Origin: CAZUMJ01 sp964621605
Lineage (GTDB): Bacteria; Actinomycetota; Acidimicrobiia; Acidimicrobiales; Iamiaceae
Assembly (NCBI GenBank): GCA_964621605.1
Contig: CAZUMJ010000004.1
Coordinates: 58,552-122,551 of the forward strand
Length of the DNA stretch: 64,000 nt
Direction of reading: 5' to 3'
In this document: positions 52,767 through 60,949 of the stretch, piece after piece
Layout: the number at the start of each line of letters is the position of its first letter
How positions within the stretch are numbered: the first letter of the stretch is position 1
Position numbers and translations under genes: made by a program
Notes under the pieces: generated by a model
Databases searched by the model: none
Told to the model about the DNA's origin: nothing
Seen by the model: only the letters and a program-made list of their open reading frames with translations

Positions 52767-53947
52767 GCCGCACCCCCCAACCCCCCGCCGGCCGGACTGT
52801 CGTCGGGGGTGTCGATGCCGGCGGCTTCGGCGGCTGCTTCGGCGTCGAGGACCTCCGCGAGGGTCTCGGCGGGGTCGGTGGGTGGGGGTGTTGTGCTGGC
52901 GCCTTCGCTGCGCTCAGTTGCCCCCAGGGCGGCCGGGTGGCGTCGGTGGTTGGCTGCGGCGGGGTGACAGGTGGTGTGGACGTGCTTGAGGGCGGCGGGG
53001 TTGACGTGGGTGTAGATCTCGGTCGTGGAGAGCTGGGCGTGGCCGAGGATCTCTTGGATGTGGCGGATGTCGGCGCCGCCCTCGAGCATCAGGGTGGCCA
53101 TGGTGTGGCGGAACGTGTGACACGACCCCGGCTTGCCGGTCCCGGCGCGGATGTAACGCCCGATCTTGTCGGACAGGTAGTCGGGGGTGAGGTCGTTGCC
53201 GTCCAACGTGAGGAACAGGACCCCGTCATCGGGTGGGACCACGAGGCGTGGCCGGACATCGATCAGGTAGCGGTCGACCCACGCAAGGGCACGGTCCCCG
53301 ATCGGCACGGCGCGGTCCTTGGCGCCTTTGCCTTGGCGGACCGCGACCCAGCCGCGGTCATGGTCGACATCGACCAGCTGGAGCGCTCGGAGCTCGGATC
53401 GGCGCAGCCCGGTCGAGTACGCGACCTCCATGATCGCCCGGTCCCGCACCCCGATCGGCTCCGACAGGTCCGCCTGCGCGAGCACGACCTCGGCCTCGCT
53501 GATGGACAAGACGGTCCGTGGGAGGCGCCGTTCGATGCGGGGCATCACGAGCTCCGAGGCGGGGTTGTAGAGGATCCGGTTCGTGCGCGCCAGCCACTTG
53601 AACAGGGCCTTCACCGGGACCAGATACGCGGCCTGGGTCCGAAACGACAACGGGTCGCCGTTCGTCTTGCGGTGATGGAACAGGGACCGCTGGTAGCGCT
53701 CCAGCACCGGCTTGGTCACCTCCCCCGGCGAGCTGATGCCCCGCTCCGCGAGCCACACGACAAGCACCCCGAGGCTGCGGGTCCGGTAGGCGACGGTGTA
53801 GGGCGAGAACCCCTCCGCGGCGATCGCTGACAGGTAGTCGTTGGTCGCCGCGGCCATCGCCGACGCGCCCGGCACACGGCGCTGGGTGAGGCGGTGGTTG
53901 TGGCCCGGCGCGTCGCGGCGACCCCGGCTGCGACCCGACGGGCTCAC
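52763..53947 (-). CDS. Tyrosine recombinase/integrase of unit 1
   Basis: 394 residues, ATG overlapping the primase stop (ATGA). The N-terminal SAM-like domain spans about 30-140 (NDYLSAIAAEGFSPYTVAYR). The catalytic set is complete: TGLRRSELRALQ (Arg I), RQGKGAKDRAVPIG (Lys), SCHTFRHTMATLML (HxxR), EILGHAQLSTTEIYTHV (His and nucleophile Tyr). The last 70 residues are an Ala-rich tail not needed for catalysis. It resembles XerC/XerD-like integrases of mobile elements. The partner in unit 2 is almost identical. Confidence 0.93.
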   Translation of the reverse strand: MSPSGRSRGRRDAPGHNHRLTQRRVPGASAMAAATNDYLSAIAAEGFSPYTVAYRTRSLGVLVVWLAERGISSPGEVTKPVLERYQRSLFHHRKTNGDPLSFRTQAAYLVPVKALFKWLARTNRILYNPASELVMPRIERRLPRTVLSISEAEVVLAQADLSEPIGVRDRAIMEVAYSTGLRRSELRALQLVDVDHDRGWVAVRQGKGAKDRAVPIGDRALAWVDRYLIDVRPRLVVPPDDGVLFLTLDGNDLTPDYLSDKIGRYIRAGTGKPGSCHTFRHTMATLMLEGGADIRHIQEILGHAQLSTTEIYTHVNPAALKHVHTTCHPAAANHRRHPAALGATERSEGASTTPPPTDPAETLAEVLDAEAAAEAAGIDTPDDSPAGGGLGGAA

Positions 53948-56900
53948 GCCCCGACCCCCACACTGGCGAGATGCGACTGCGACGCGACACGACGCTTCGC
54001 GGACCCGGGGTCAGTGCTTTCCGGCCCCGAACCGTCCTCGGGGCCTGTCGGGGCTGGTGAGACGCCAGAAACCGGGGTGCTCGAAGTGTGCTCGACCCCT
54101 GCTCGATGGCCCCTCGATGGGCCCTCGAACCCCCCGTTTCGGCCCTCGGGGTTGGTGTCATAGACGTGCGAACCGGCCTGATCTGTCGCTTCGACAGGAC
54201 CAGTGTGGAGGGTGGTGGTGTCGATGAGGCCGGCGAGGCGTGGGGCGGGGTCGTCGAGGTGGCCGTCGAAGAGGAGCTCGTAGACGAACGACTGGCCCCG
54301 GCCCCCGCGGTGCACCAGCACGTGTTCGAGCTCGACCAAGCGGCCGAGGTGGGTGCGGACCTGGAAGTCCGACCAGCCACACGACTCACGCACCTGGCGG
54401 CGGGTGAACCGCACCACGTCCCGACCCACCCCATCGCCCTCCGCGAGCCTCGCCACGAGGGTGTCGACGATGCCGAGGAGCCGCCGCGTCTGCGGCGCCA
54501 GGTCGTCGAGGGACCGGCCGAGCACGTCGTGCGCCAACCGGTTCGCGACTTCGATGTCGCCGATGGTGGCCTCGATGTAGGTGACCTCGGCACCGGCGTG
54601 GGTGACCGTGTGGCGGGGCCGCTGGTGCTGGTGCAGCAGGGCGACGGCGCGGATGAGGGTGAGGTATTTCATGTGGTCACGTCGGGTGCGGGTGCGGCCG
54701 TCCGCGAACGTCAACCGCGGCGCGAACGGGTTCACCACGGCGAGCGGCTCGAGGAGGCGTTGCGCGTCCTGGTGCGTCTTCACCACCCGCGTCTTCTCCG
54801 TCGCGGCCAGCAGGCCGTCGAGGGTCTGGCCGGCGCGTTGGCGTTCGTGGATCGCGCGGGTCTGGCCCCGGTCCTCGTCGACCGACAGCACGATGCAGCG
54901 GTTCAGGAGCTCCTCGTCGACGTCGACCGCGGTGGTCGTCAGGAAGATCGACGCCGGCCCCGCGACGCGGTAGGTGTGCGTGACGAGCCGGCCCGACGCG
55001 ACGTCCTTGCCGGTGCTGGCGATGCTGAGCTCGCCCTCGGACTGCAGGAGCTTCAACGCGTAGGAAGCGCGTTGCGCGCCCTCCTCTTCGACGACGGCCA
55101 GGACCTTGTGCGCCAGGTCCGTCTCGCCCATGTAGAACAGCGACTGGCCCGTCATCGCGGAGAACTGCACCCGATCCTCCTCGGGCACGAAGCCGAGCAC
55201 GGCGTCCATGAGCGACGACTTCCCCGCCGCGGACGTGGACTGCACGATCACCGCCAACGGCGTGTCGAGCTTCCGCGAGATGGCGGCGAGGTAGCCGACG
55301 AGCGCGTTGGTGGCCTCACCGACCATGCCCACCCGCGCGAAATCGGCGACGATGCGGTCGGTGAGGTGCGGGTCGCGCAACAGCCCGAGCGCCGCGGCCT
55401 CCTCCGCTTGAGACAGCACCACCGTGTCCGACACCGGGGTCTGCGCGGCGGTGATCGACTCGTCCGCGGCGGCTTCGCACGCCAGCACGACCCGGCCCAG
55501 ATCCGCGTGGATCACCCGCTCGTCGAGGCCGAGCTCCGCCGCGGCGGCTTTCGTGAACACCGCCCTGGCGCGTGCCGAGTAGAGATCGAGCGTGTCGACA
55601 TGAAACACCGGGCCCGCATCGGTGTCGCGGGTGACCATCACGTTCAGCCGCAACGCCTCGAAGCTGGTCACCCGGGCGAGGCCCCGGACCCGCCAACGCC
55701 GGCCGCCGAGCACGCACCGCCACTCATCACCAACCACCACCCCCGCATCGGGCCCGACCGGAGCCGCCGGCACCGGCGACGGACCCGACCGGACCCCCAC
55801 GGGCGCCTCGTCGACGGCCGGGCCGTCGAGCGGGTCACGGTCGGGCGGCTCAACCACAGCAGCTGAGGGAAGAACCCCGACGTCCCCGTCGGCCTGGTGG
55901 TCGGGCTCGGGCCCGTCGGTGGTCGAGGTCGAAGCGGCTGGCCACACCGGCGCCGGGGTCACGGTGGGGCGGGGCCCGGTCCCGAGCCACTCCGCGGCGC
56001 GGACCACCTGCGCGAGCGCGTCCGCCGGCGACGACGAGCTGCAGGCGAAGGAGTTCGCGTCGGCGCCACGCGGGAACAGCACCCGGAAGCACTCCACCCC
56101 CGACGCCATCAACTCAGCCGCGAGCGTGGTGGCGGAGCGGTCGCCGGCGTCGTCACGGTCGAACGCCAACAGCACCCGCTCCACGCCGCTCTCCGCGAAG
56201 GCGCGGCGGTGGTCGTCGGTGAAGCCCTCGGTGCCATACGTCGCGGTCACGTTGCGGATCCCCGCGCACCAAAACGTGAGCGCGTCGATCAACGACTCAC
56301 ACACCACCACCTCGCTCGACGCCGCGAGCGCTTCGGCGTTCCACACGCCACGGTGCGGGCCCGGGAGATACAGGTGCTTCGGGGTCCCCGCCCGCAGACT
56401 GTCGCCGAGCTTCCGCCCATACAGCCCGACCACTCCGGTCGCGTCGAGGATCGGGATGGTGAGCGACCCCGCCAGATGCTCATGCCCCGACGCCCGCAAC
56501 ACCCCGATGTCCTGCAGACGGCCGCGCAGCGCCGCGCCGCTCTTGCGGTTCTTGGCCGGCAGGCGGTAGCCGAGCGTCCGGTCAGCGACGCCCAACCGGA
56601 ACCGCTCCACCGCCTCCGGGTGATCGATACGCCGGCGAGCGAGAAGCGCGAGCCCGTCGGGCGAGCCGCGCAGCGCAGCCGCGTAGCGCTCGACCACCCG
56701 GCCCAGCAGCTCCGCGTCGGTGCCGTCCGCGTCGAACGGGGCATCCAGGCGCCGCACCGTCGAGGACCTCACCCGACCCGTCGACGGGCCGCCGGCCGCG
56801 TCCGCTCGCAGCAACTCGACCGCGTGACGAAACGACACCCCCTCGGAGCGCATCACCCAATCGATCACCGACCCACCCGCCGCACACTCGCCCAGGCAGT

Positions 56901-57078
56901 GCCACAGGTTCTTCGCCGGCGACACCACCAGCGACGGGTCCGAGTCGTCATGGAACGGGCAGCGCCCCACCAGATCCGCGCCCCGCCGCTCGAGCACGAC
57001 CCCAGCGGAGGTGACGAGACGCTCCAACGACACCTCCGCCTTCAACCGCTCCAACACCTCATCAGGGATCCGCGCCAT
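53944..57078 (-). CDS. CHC2/Toprim/P-loop primase-ATPase of unit 1
   Basis: 1044 residues from ATG 57078 (MARIPDEVLERLK). The N-terminus is a DnaG-type zinc finger with C40, H43, C61 and C65. A Toprim region follows: SEVVVCESLIDALTFWCAG (Glu near 261) and VERVLLAFDRDDAGD (DxD near 306). Near 618 a Walker A reads QSTSAAGKSSLMDAVLG, followed by HKVLAVVEEEGAQRAS (Walker B like) and a helicase/ATPase domain. A wHTH-like region (RRQVRESCGWSDFQVRTHLG) precedes a low-complexity tail. This layout is known from primase-helicase proteins of mobile elements and phage satellites, which start their own replication. Confidence 0.9.
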   Translation of the reverse strand: MARIPDEVLERLKAEVSLERLVTSAGVVLERRGADLVGRCPFHDDSDPSLVVSPAKNLWHCLGECAAGGSVIDWVMRSEGVSFRHAVELLRADAAGGPSTGRVRSSTVRRLDAPFDADGTDAELLGRVVERYAAALRGSPDGLALLARRRIDHPEAVERFRLGVADRTLGYRLPAKNRKSGAALRGRLQDIGVLRASGHEHLAGSLTIPILDATGVVGLYGRKLGDSLRAGTPKHLYLPGPHRGVWNAEALAASSEVVVCESLIDALTFWCAGIRNVTATYGTEGFTDDHRRAFAESGVERVLLAFDRDDAGDRSATTLAAELMASGVECFRVLFPRGADANSFACSSSSPADALAQVVRAAEWLGTGPRPTVTPAPVWPAASTSTTDGPEPDHQADGDVGVLPSAAVVEPPDRDPLDGPAVDEAPVGVRSGPSPVPAAPVGPDAGVVVGDEWRCVLGGRRWRVRGLARVTSFEALRLNVMVTRDTDAGPVFHVDTLDLYSARARAVFTKAAAAELGLDERVIHADLGRVVLACEAAADESITAAQTPVSDTVVLSQAEEAAALGLLRDPHLTDRIVADFARVGMVGEATNALVGYLAAISRKLDTPLAVIVQSTSAAGKSSLMDAVLGFVPEEDRVQFSAMTGQSLFYMGETDLAHKVLAVVEEEGAQRASYALKLLQSEGELSIASTGKDVASGRLVTHTYRVAGPASIFLTTTAVDVDEELLNRCIVLSVDEDRGQTRAIHERQRAGQTLDGLLAATEKTRVVKTHQDAQRLLEPLAVVNPFAPRLTFADGRTRTRRDHMKYLTLIRAVALLHQHQRPRHTVTHAGAEVTYIEATIGDIEVANRLAHDVLGRSLDDLAPQTRRLLGIVDTLVARLAEGDGVGRDVVRFTRRQVRESCGWSDFQVRTHLGRLVELEHVLVHRGGRGQSFVYELLFDGHLDDPAPRLAGLIDTTTLHTGPVEATDQAGSHVYDTNPEGRNGGFEGPSRGHRAGVEHTSSTPVSGVSPAPTGPEDGSGPESTDPGSAKRRVASQSHLASVGVGA

Positions 57079-57156
57079 CACCCCACCCCCTGGACGCAGG
57101 CGCCGACCGCAGCGACGCAGACGGGCTTGACCGACAACCACGTCAATAGGAACATA

Positions 57157-57185
57157 TGAGCATTACTAGCTACTACTTCTGCTCA
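57157..57185. promoter_or_regulatory. AT-rich operator-like palindrome between primase and XRE genes
   Basis: TGAGCA, 17 bases, then TGCTCA form an inverted repeat in a sharply AT-rich island between the divergent primase and XRE genes. It is a natural site for the XRE protein to control both promoters. Confidence 0.5.
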
Positions 57186-57261
57186 CATCGAGTCAAGGGT
57201 CCAGAACCCGGGGGTTACCTTGCCGACACACCCGACAGCCGCCGACCCCTACGTGATCGAC

Positions 57262-57606
57262 ATGGACTTCCCCGAACGACTCGCGACCCTCCGCAAAGAA
57301 CACGGCCTCACCCAACCCGCCCTCGCAGAACGCATCGGCGTCCACGCCTCACAACTGCGCCGCTACGAAGCCGGCACCAGCCAACCCACCCTCGAAGTGC
57401 TCCGCCACCTCGCCACCGCACTCAGCGTCAGCGCAGATCTGCTCCTGTTCGACACCGACGAACGCGGCCCCGACGACAACCTCCGCTACGCCTTCGAAGC
57501 CACCCGCCAACTCAGCACCGCCGAACAAGCCACCATCCGCGAAGTCATCGAAGCCCTCCTCCTCAAACACGACGCCCGCCGCTGGACCACCCCCACCGCC
57601 AGCTGA
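57262..57606 (+). CDS. XRE-family regulator of unit 1
   Basis: 114 residues from ATG 57262 (MDFPERLATLRKEHG); in-frame TTG 57220 and GTG 57253 are less like family N-termini. The HTH reads LTQPALAERIGVHASQLRRY with the XRE signature RRYEAGTSQPTLEVLRHLA. The second half has LLLFDTDERGPDDNL and a helical C-terminus likely to dimerise. It is the only gene facing away from primase 1. It probably represses the primase-recombinase operon. The equivalent of unit 2 would lie outside the window. Confidence 0.88.
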   Translation: MDFPERLATLRKEHGLTQPALAERIGVHASQLRRYEAGTSQPTLEVLRHLATALSVSADLLLFDTDERGPDDNLRYAFEATRQLSTAEQATIREVIEALLLKHDARRWTTPTAS

Positions 57607-57630
57607 ACGGCGGCAGGACACCGGGCAGGC

Positions 57631-58092
57631 TCAGGCCTCGATCACAGCCCCGAAGTCCTCCGCCTGGGCAAGGAACGCTTCGTAGTTCAAGGGGAAAGGC
57701 GGCAAGTAGATGCGCCCTCCAGGACCTGTGATGGTCCAACCGACGAACCAGCGAGGGACCCCGTGCCGCGGTGTTCTGATCACGGCGTCGTGGTGGAGGT
57801 CGACGCTCACAATTCGCGAGGTCCAAGACCGAGCCACCGCTCGGCCGTCAGGCATGAGATCGCAGTAGCGCGTCACCACACGCAGTTGGGCATACAGGAC
57901 CGCGAGCATGAAGGGCACGGCCACGACGGCGAAGGAGGGCGGGCTCGTGAGCACGAACACCGCAGCCGCGAGGCCAACGACACAGCACGGCCACACGGTC
58001 CGGCTGAGGCCCTGCCACGCGGTCGGTACCACGGTCACCAACGGTTCAGCCGATGGGACCGGGCCTGGCGCCGCCGTTCCACCTACCCCCAT
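57631..58092 (-). CDS. Two-helix membrane protein, putative immunity partner of RHS tip 2
   Basis: 153 residues from ATG 58092, which overlaps the RHS tip 2 stop by 10 bp. Two hydrophobic helices (VWPCCVVGLAAAVFVLT and FAVVAVPFMLAVLYAQL) are followed by a small beta domain (SWTSRIVSVDLHHDAVI, WTITGPGGRIYLPPFP) that resembles bacterial PH-like folds. I do not recognise a named family. It is unrelated to the partner protein of unit 1, as expected if each tip carries its own immunity gene. Confidence 0.55.
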   Translation of the reverse strand: MGVGGTAAPGPVPSAEPLVTVVPTAWQGLSRTVWPCCVVGLAAAVFVLTSPPSFAVVAVPFMLAVLYAQLRVVTRYCDLMPDGRAVARSWTSRIVSVDLHHDAVIRTPRHGVPRWFVGWTITGPGGRIYLPPFPLNYEAFLAQAEDFGAVIEA

Positions 58093-58928
58093 CGAGAGAC
58101 CGGCGCCCCAGACGCATCCTGGTTCGGTGACACACCTCCGCTGCCGTAGGTGCCATCGCCGTTGTTGTGATACTGCGTCGGACCGGGACCACCAGGGTTC
58201 AGCAGATGACAAAGCCCTCGGTAGATGTCGGTGAAGGACTGATACCGACTCCCCGACACCTCAAAGTGGCCTTCTGCGCCGGGCTCGCCGTGGATTCCTC
58301 CGGCGAAGAACACGGTGTTGTAGCCGCGGTTGTTCGTACACAGCTCTGCACCAATCGCAGGCCCAGGACCCATCGTCCCGCCGAAACACTTCGACGTTCC
58401 GGTCGTCAACTCCTTGACGTTCTTCGCAGAACTGACGAAGCCGACCTCATCTATGGACAAGTTGGGAGAGCCCGCGCCGGTCGCGCCGATCTCCAAGATG
58501 CCCATCGTGTGACCATCCGACACGATGCAGACCGACCCCGACACTCCAGCCCACCAAAAAGCACGGCCACTCATGCAGTAGCCCGACACCATCAACCCCG
58601 TGGGGTCGGACCCGTTGAGGGGGTCGTTGCCGCTGTAGCCGTACGCGGACCGCGTAACCGCATCCATCGGATCCCGGGTGAGGAACTGCCCCGTCGACGG
58701 GTCGTAGTAACGGGCCCTCAAGTACAGCATGCCGGTTTCGGGGTCAACAACCCGTTCCAACGCGATCTGCGGCTTCGACAGGCCAGAAACCCCAACGTGA
58801 CCTGCGGCTTCGCGGCCCCGGAGCCCGGTCGCGTGCCCCCGGCAACGGGCCCGAAGCGCGGACGCGTGTTTCGGCTTAGCTCGCCCGCGCCGGCAGCGCG
58901 GTTCGGTGGCCAGCAGGGTGGTCGGCAT
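58083..58928 (-). CDS. Orphan RHS tip 2: core fragment with unique C-terminal domain
   Basis: 281 residues from the conserved ATG 58928. The RHS core is VDPETGMLYLRARYYDPSTG through FLTRDPMDAVTRSAYGYSGN to DPTGLMVS. After DPTGL the sequence is unlike tip 1 and has no motif I can name; it is Gly-rich, with NRGYNTVFFAGGIHGEPGAE and RYQSFTDIYRGLCHLLNP. The N-terminal 58 residues align with tip 1 over the same length. As in tip 1, the large RHS cage is missing. Confidence 0.68.
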   Translation of the reverse strand: MPTTLLATEPRCRRGRAKPKHASALRARCRGHATGLRGREAAGHVGVSGLSKPQIALERVVDPETGMLYLRARYYDPSTGQFLTRDPMDAVTRSAYGYSGNDPLNGSDPTGLMVSGYCMSGRAFWWAGVSGSVCIVSDGHTMGILEIGATGAGSPNLSIDEVGFVSSAKNVKELTTGTSKCFGGTMGPGPAIGAELCTNNRGYNTVFFAGGIHGEPGAEGHFEVSGSRYQSFTDIYRGLCHLLNPGGPGPTQYHNNGDGTYGSGGVSPNQDASGAPVSRWG

Positions 58929-59546
58929 CGCCGTCGAGTCTCACACAGCGGTCCGGCCCGGCGGCGACACGACCCGCCCCGGCCGAGCTGTGTCGGGACC
59001 GGGGCGGCCGTGGAGGGCAGCGGGTTGTAGCAGACCCGGGTCCCGGACTTGGTCCCGGACTTGGTCCCGGAGTTGCTCCCTGGGGCCGGGTCGGCCGCGC
59101 TTTTCTCTCAGCCGCTGCAGCCGCCCCTGCGGCCGCCGGCGGGGTGTGATCGGGTGCGTGGCCGGGTGTGTCGCTCAGCCGCTGTGGCGGGCCCGCAAGG
59201 CCGCCAGGAGCCGCCGGACGCGCAGCGCCCGCCGGCGACGCTCGAGGGCGTCGGCCGGGTGTGTTCAGGAAGTGGCCCCGCAGGCGGCGGGGGCCGCGGG
59301 CGGCTGCAGGGCGGGCCCGGGTGGCTGTTCTCGCCAGGAGCCGCCGAGGGCGCTTGTGAGGGCTGCTCGTGGTCCCTGGGTTGCTCCCTGGGTGGGTCCC
59401 GGGGTTGGGGGTGCGCACCTGTGGTGATTGTCTGTGTAGGGAACTCGGGTCGTGCGCGGGATCGAGGTGGTCCGGGCGGTGTGGCGGCAGGGTTGGGGTC
59501 GCGCTTCACACCAATTCACCTGACGGTGCCCGCCCCGCCGGGGGCC
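58929..59546. other. Repeat-rich non-coding segment of unit 2
   Basis: Homologous to the segment of unit 1. It contains TCCCGGACTTGG at 59041-59052 and 59053-59064, followed by a variant; unit 1 has fewer copies. The 454-bp insertion of unit 1 is missing: CGCTTCACA is joined directly to CCAATTCACC at about 59510. No gene is supported. Confidence 0.5.
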
Positions 59547-59768
59547 TCAGGGCCGGTCGGGGTGGGGGCCTTCGGTGAGTGCAAGGTCGATGAGGTCGGC
59601 GAGCTCGCCGACCCAGGCCGGAGCGTGGGTGGCGGGGAGGGTGAGCGCGACGAGGGTGTCGCCGCGTGCGGCGATCTCGATGACGATCGCGGTGTCGTCG
59701 AGGTAGACGAGCGGGGTCTCGGTGGTGTCGACGGTGGCGGACAACTCGACACGTTCCGGCACGCTCAC
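59547..59768 (-). CDS. 73-residue protein of unit 2, coupled to the recombinase
   Basis: Same length, same ATGA overlap and same strand pattern as the unit 1 copy. The core VDTTETPLVYLDDTAIVIEI is shared, and most changes are conservative, which points to selection on the protein. Confidence 0.7.
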   Translation of the reverse strand: MSVPERVELSATVDTTETPLVYLDDTAIVIEIAARGDTLVALTLPATHAPAWVGELADLIDLALTEGPHPDRP

Positions 59769-60949
59769 GCCGCACCCCCCAGCCCGGTCTGGCCGTCGTC
59801 GTTGTCGGGTCCGTCGATGCCGGCGGCCTCGGCCAACGCTTCCGCTTCGAGGACCTCCGCGAGGGTCTCGGCGGGGTCGGCGGGTGGGGTTGTTGTGCTG
59901 GCGCCTTCGCTGCGCTCAGTTGCCCCCAGGCCGGCCGGGTGGCGTCGGTGGTTGGCTGCGGCGGGGTGACAGGTGGTGTGGACGTGCTTGAGGGCGGCGG
60001 GGTTGACGTGGGTGTAGATCTCGGTCGTGGAGAGCTGGGCGTGGCCGAGGATCTCTTGGATGTGGCGGATGTCGGCGCCGCCCTCGAGCATCAGGGTGGC
60101 CATGGTGTGGCGGAACGTGTGACACGACCCCGGCTTGCCGGTCCCGGCGCGGATGTAACGCCCGATCTTGTCGGACAGGTAGTCGGGGGTGAGGTCGTTG
60201 CCGTCCAACGTGAGGAACAGGACCCCGTCATCGGGTGGGACCACGAGGCGTGGCCGGACATCGATCAGGTAGCGGTCGACCCACGCAAGGGCACGGTCCC
60301 CGATCGGGACCGCGCGGTCCTTCGCGCCTTTGCCTTGGCGGACCGCGACCCAGCCGCGGTCATGATCGACGTCGGCCAGCTGGAGCGCTCGCAGCTCGGA
60401 GCGGCGCAGCCCGGTCGAGTACGCGACCTCCATGATCGCCCGATCCCGCACCCCGATCGGCTCGCTTAGGTCGGCTTGCGCCAACACCGCCTCGGCCTCG
60501 GCGACCGAGAGCACGGTGCGCGGCAGGCGCCGTTCGATGCGCGGTGTGACGAGCTCGGAGGCGGGGTTGTAGAGGATCCGGTTCGTCCGCGCCAACCACT
60601 TGAACAGGGCCTTCACCGGGACCAGATACGCGGCCTGGGTCCGAAACGACAACGGGTCGCCGTTCGTCTTGCGGTGATGGAACAGGGACCGCTGGTAGCG
60701 CTCCAGCACCGGCTTGGTCACCTCCCCCGGCGAGCTGATGCCCCGCTCCGCGAGCCACACGACAAGCACCCCGAGGCTGCGGGTCCGGTAGGCGACGGTG
60801 TAGGGCGAGAACCCCTCCGCGGCGATCGCTGACAGGTAGTCGTTGGTCGCCGCGGCCATCGCCGACGCGCCCGGCACACGGCGCTGGGTGAGGCGGTGGT
60901 TGTGGCCCGGCGCGTCGCGGCGACCCCGGCTGCGACCCGACGGGCTCAC
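59765..60949 (-). CDS. Tyrosine recombinase/integrase of unit 2
   Basis: 394 residues, almost identical to the unit 1 enzyme, with all catalytic residues (TGLRRSEL, GKGAKDR, CHTFRHT, LGHAQLSTTEIYTH). Differences cluster in two places: around RTVLSVAEAEAVLAQADLS and in the Ala-rich C-terminal tail. Long stretches are identical at DNA level between the copies. It overlaps the primase 2 stop by ATGA. Confidence 0.93.
   Translation of the reverse strand: MSPSGRSRGRRDAPGHNHRLTQRRVPGASAMAAATNDYLSAIAAEGFSPYTVAYRTRSLGVLVVWLAERGISSPGEVTKPVLERYQRSLFHHRKTNGDPLSFRTQAAYLVPVKALFKWLARTNRILYNPASELVTPRIERRLPRTVLSVAEAEAVLAQADLSEPIGVRDRAIMEVAYSTGLRRSELRALQLADVDHDRGWVAVRQGKGAKDRAVPIGDRALAWVDRYLIDVRPRLVVPPDDGVLFLTLDGNDLTPDYLSDKIGRYIRAGTGKPGSCHTFRHTMATLMLEGGADIRHIQEILGHAQLSTTEIYTHVNPAALKHVHTTCHPAAANHRRHPAGLGATERSEGASTTTPPADPAETLAEVLEAEALAEAAGIDGPDNDDGQTGLGGAA

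Larger units (their letters stand above)
50154..57606. mobile_element. Accessory unit 1 (RHS tip - recombinase - primase - XRE)
   Basis: It contains, left to right, the putative immunity gene, RHS tip, non-coding segment, 74-residue gene, 73-residue gene, recombinase, primase-ATPase and XRE gene. The same order recurs from 57631 onward. The offset is 7002 bp in the recombinase and 7444 bp in the RHS tips, a difference of about 440 bp explained mainly by the 454-bp insertion. Recombinase plus primase is typical of self-mobilising or satellite elements. The exact ends are not determined; I find no clean direct repeat pair at the outer limits. Confidence 0.65.
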
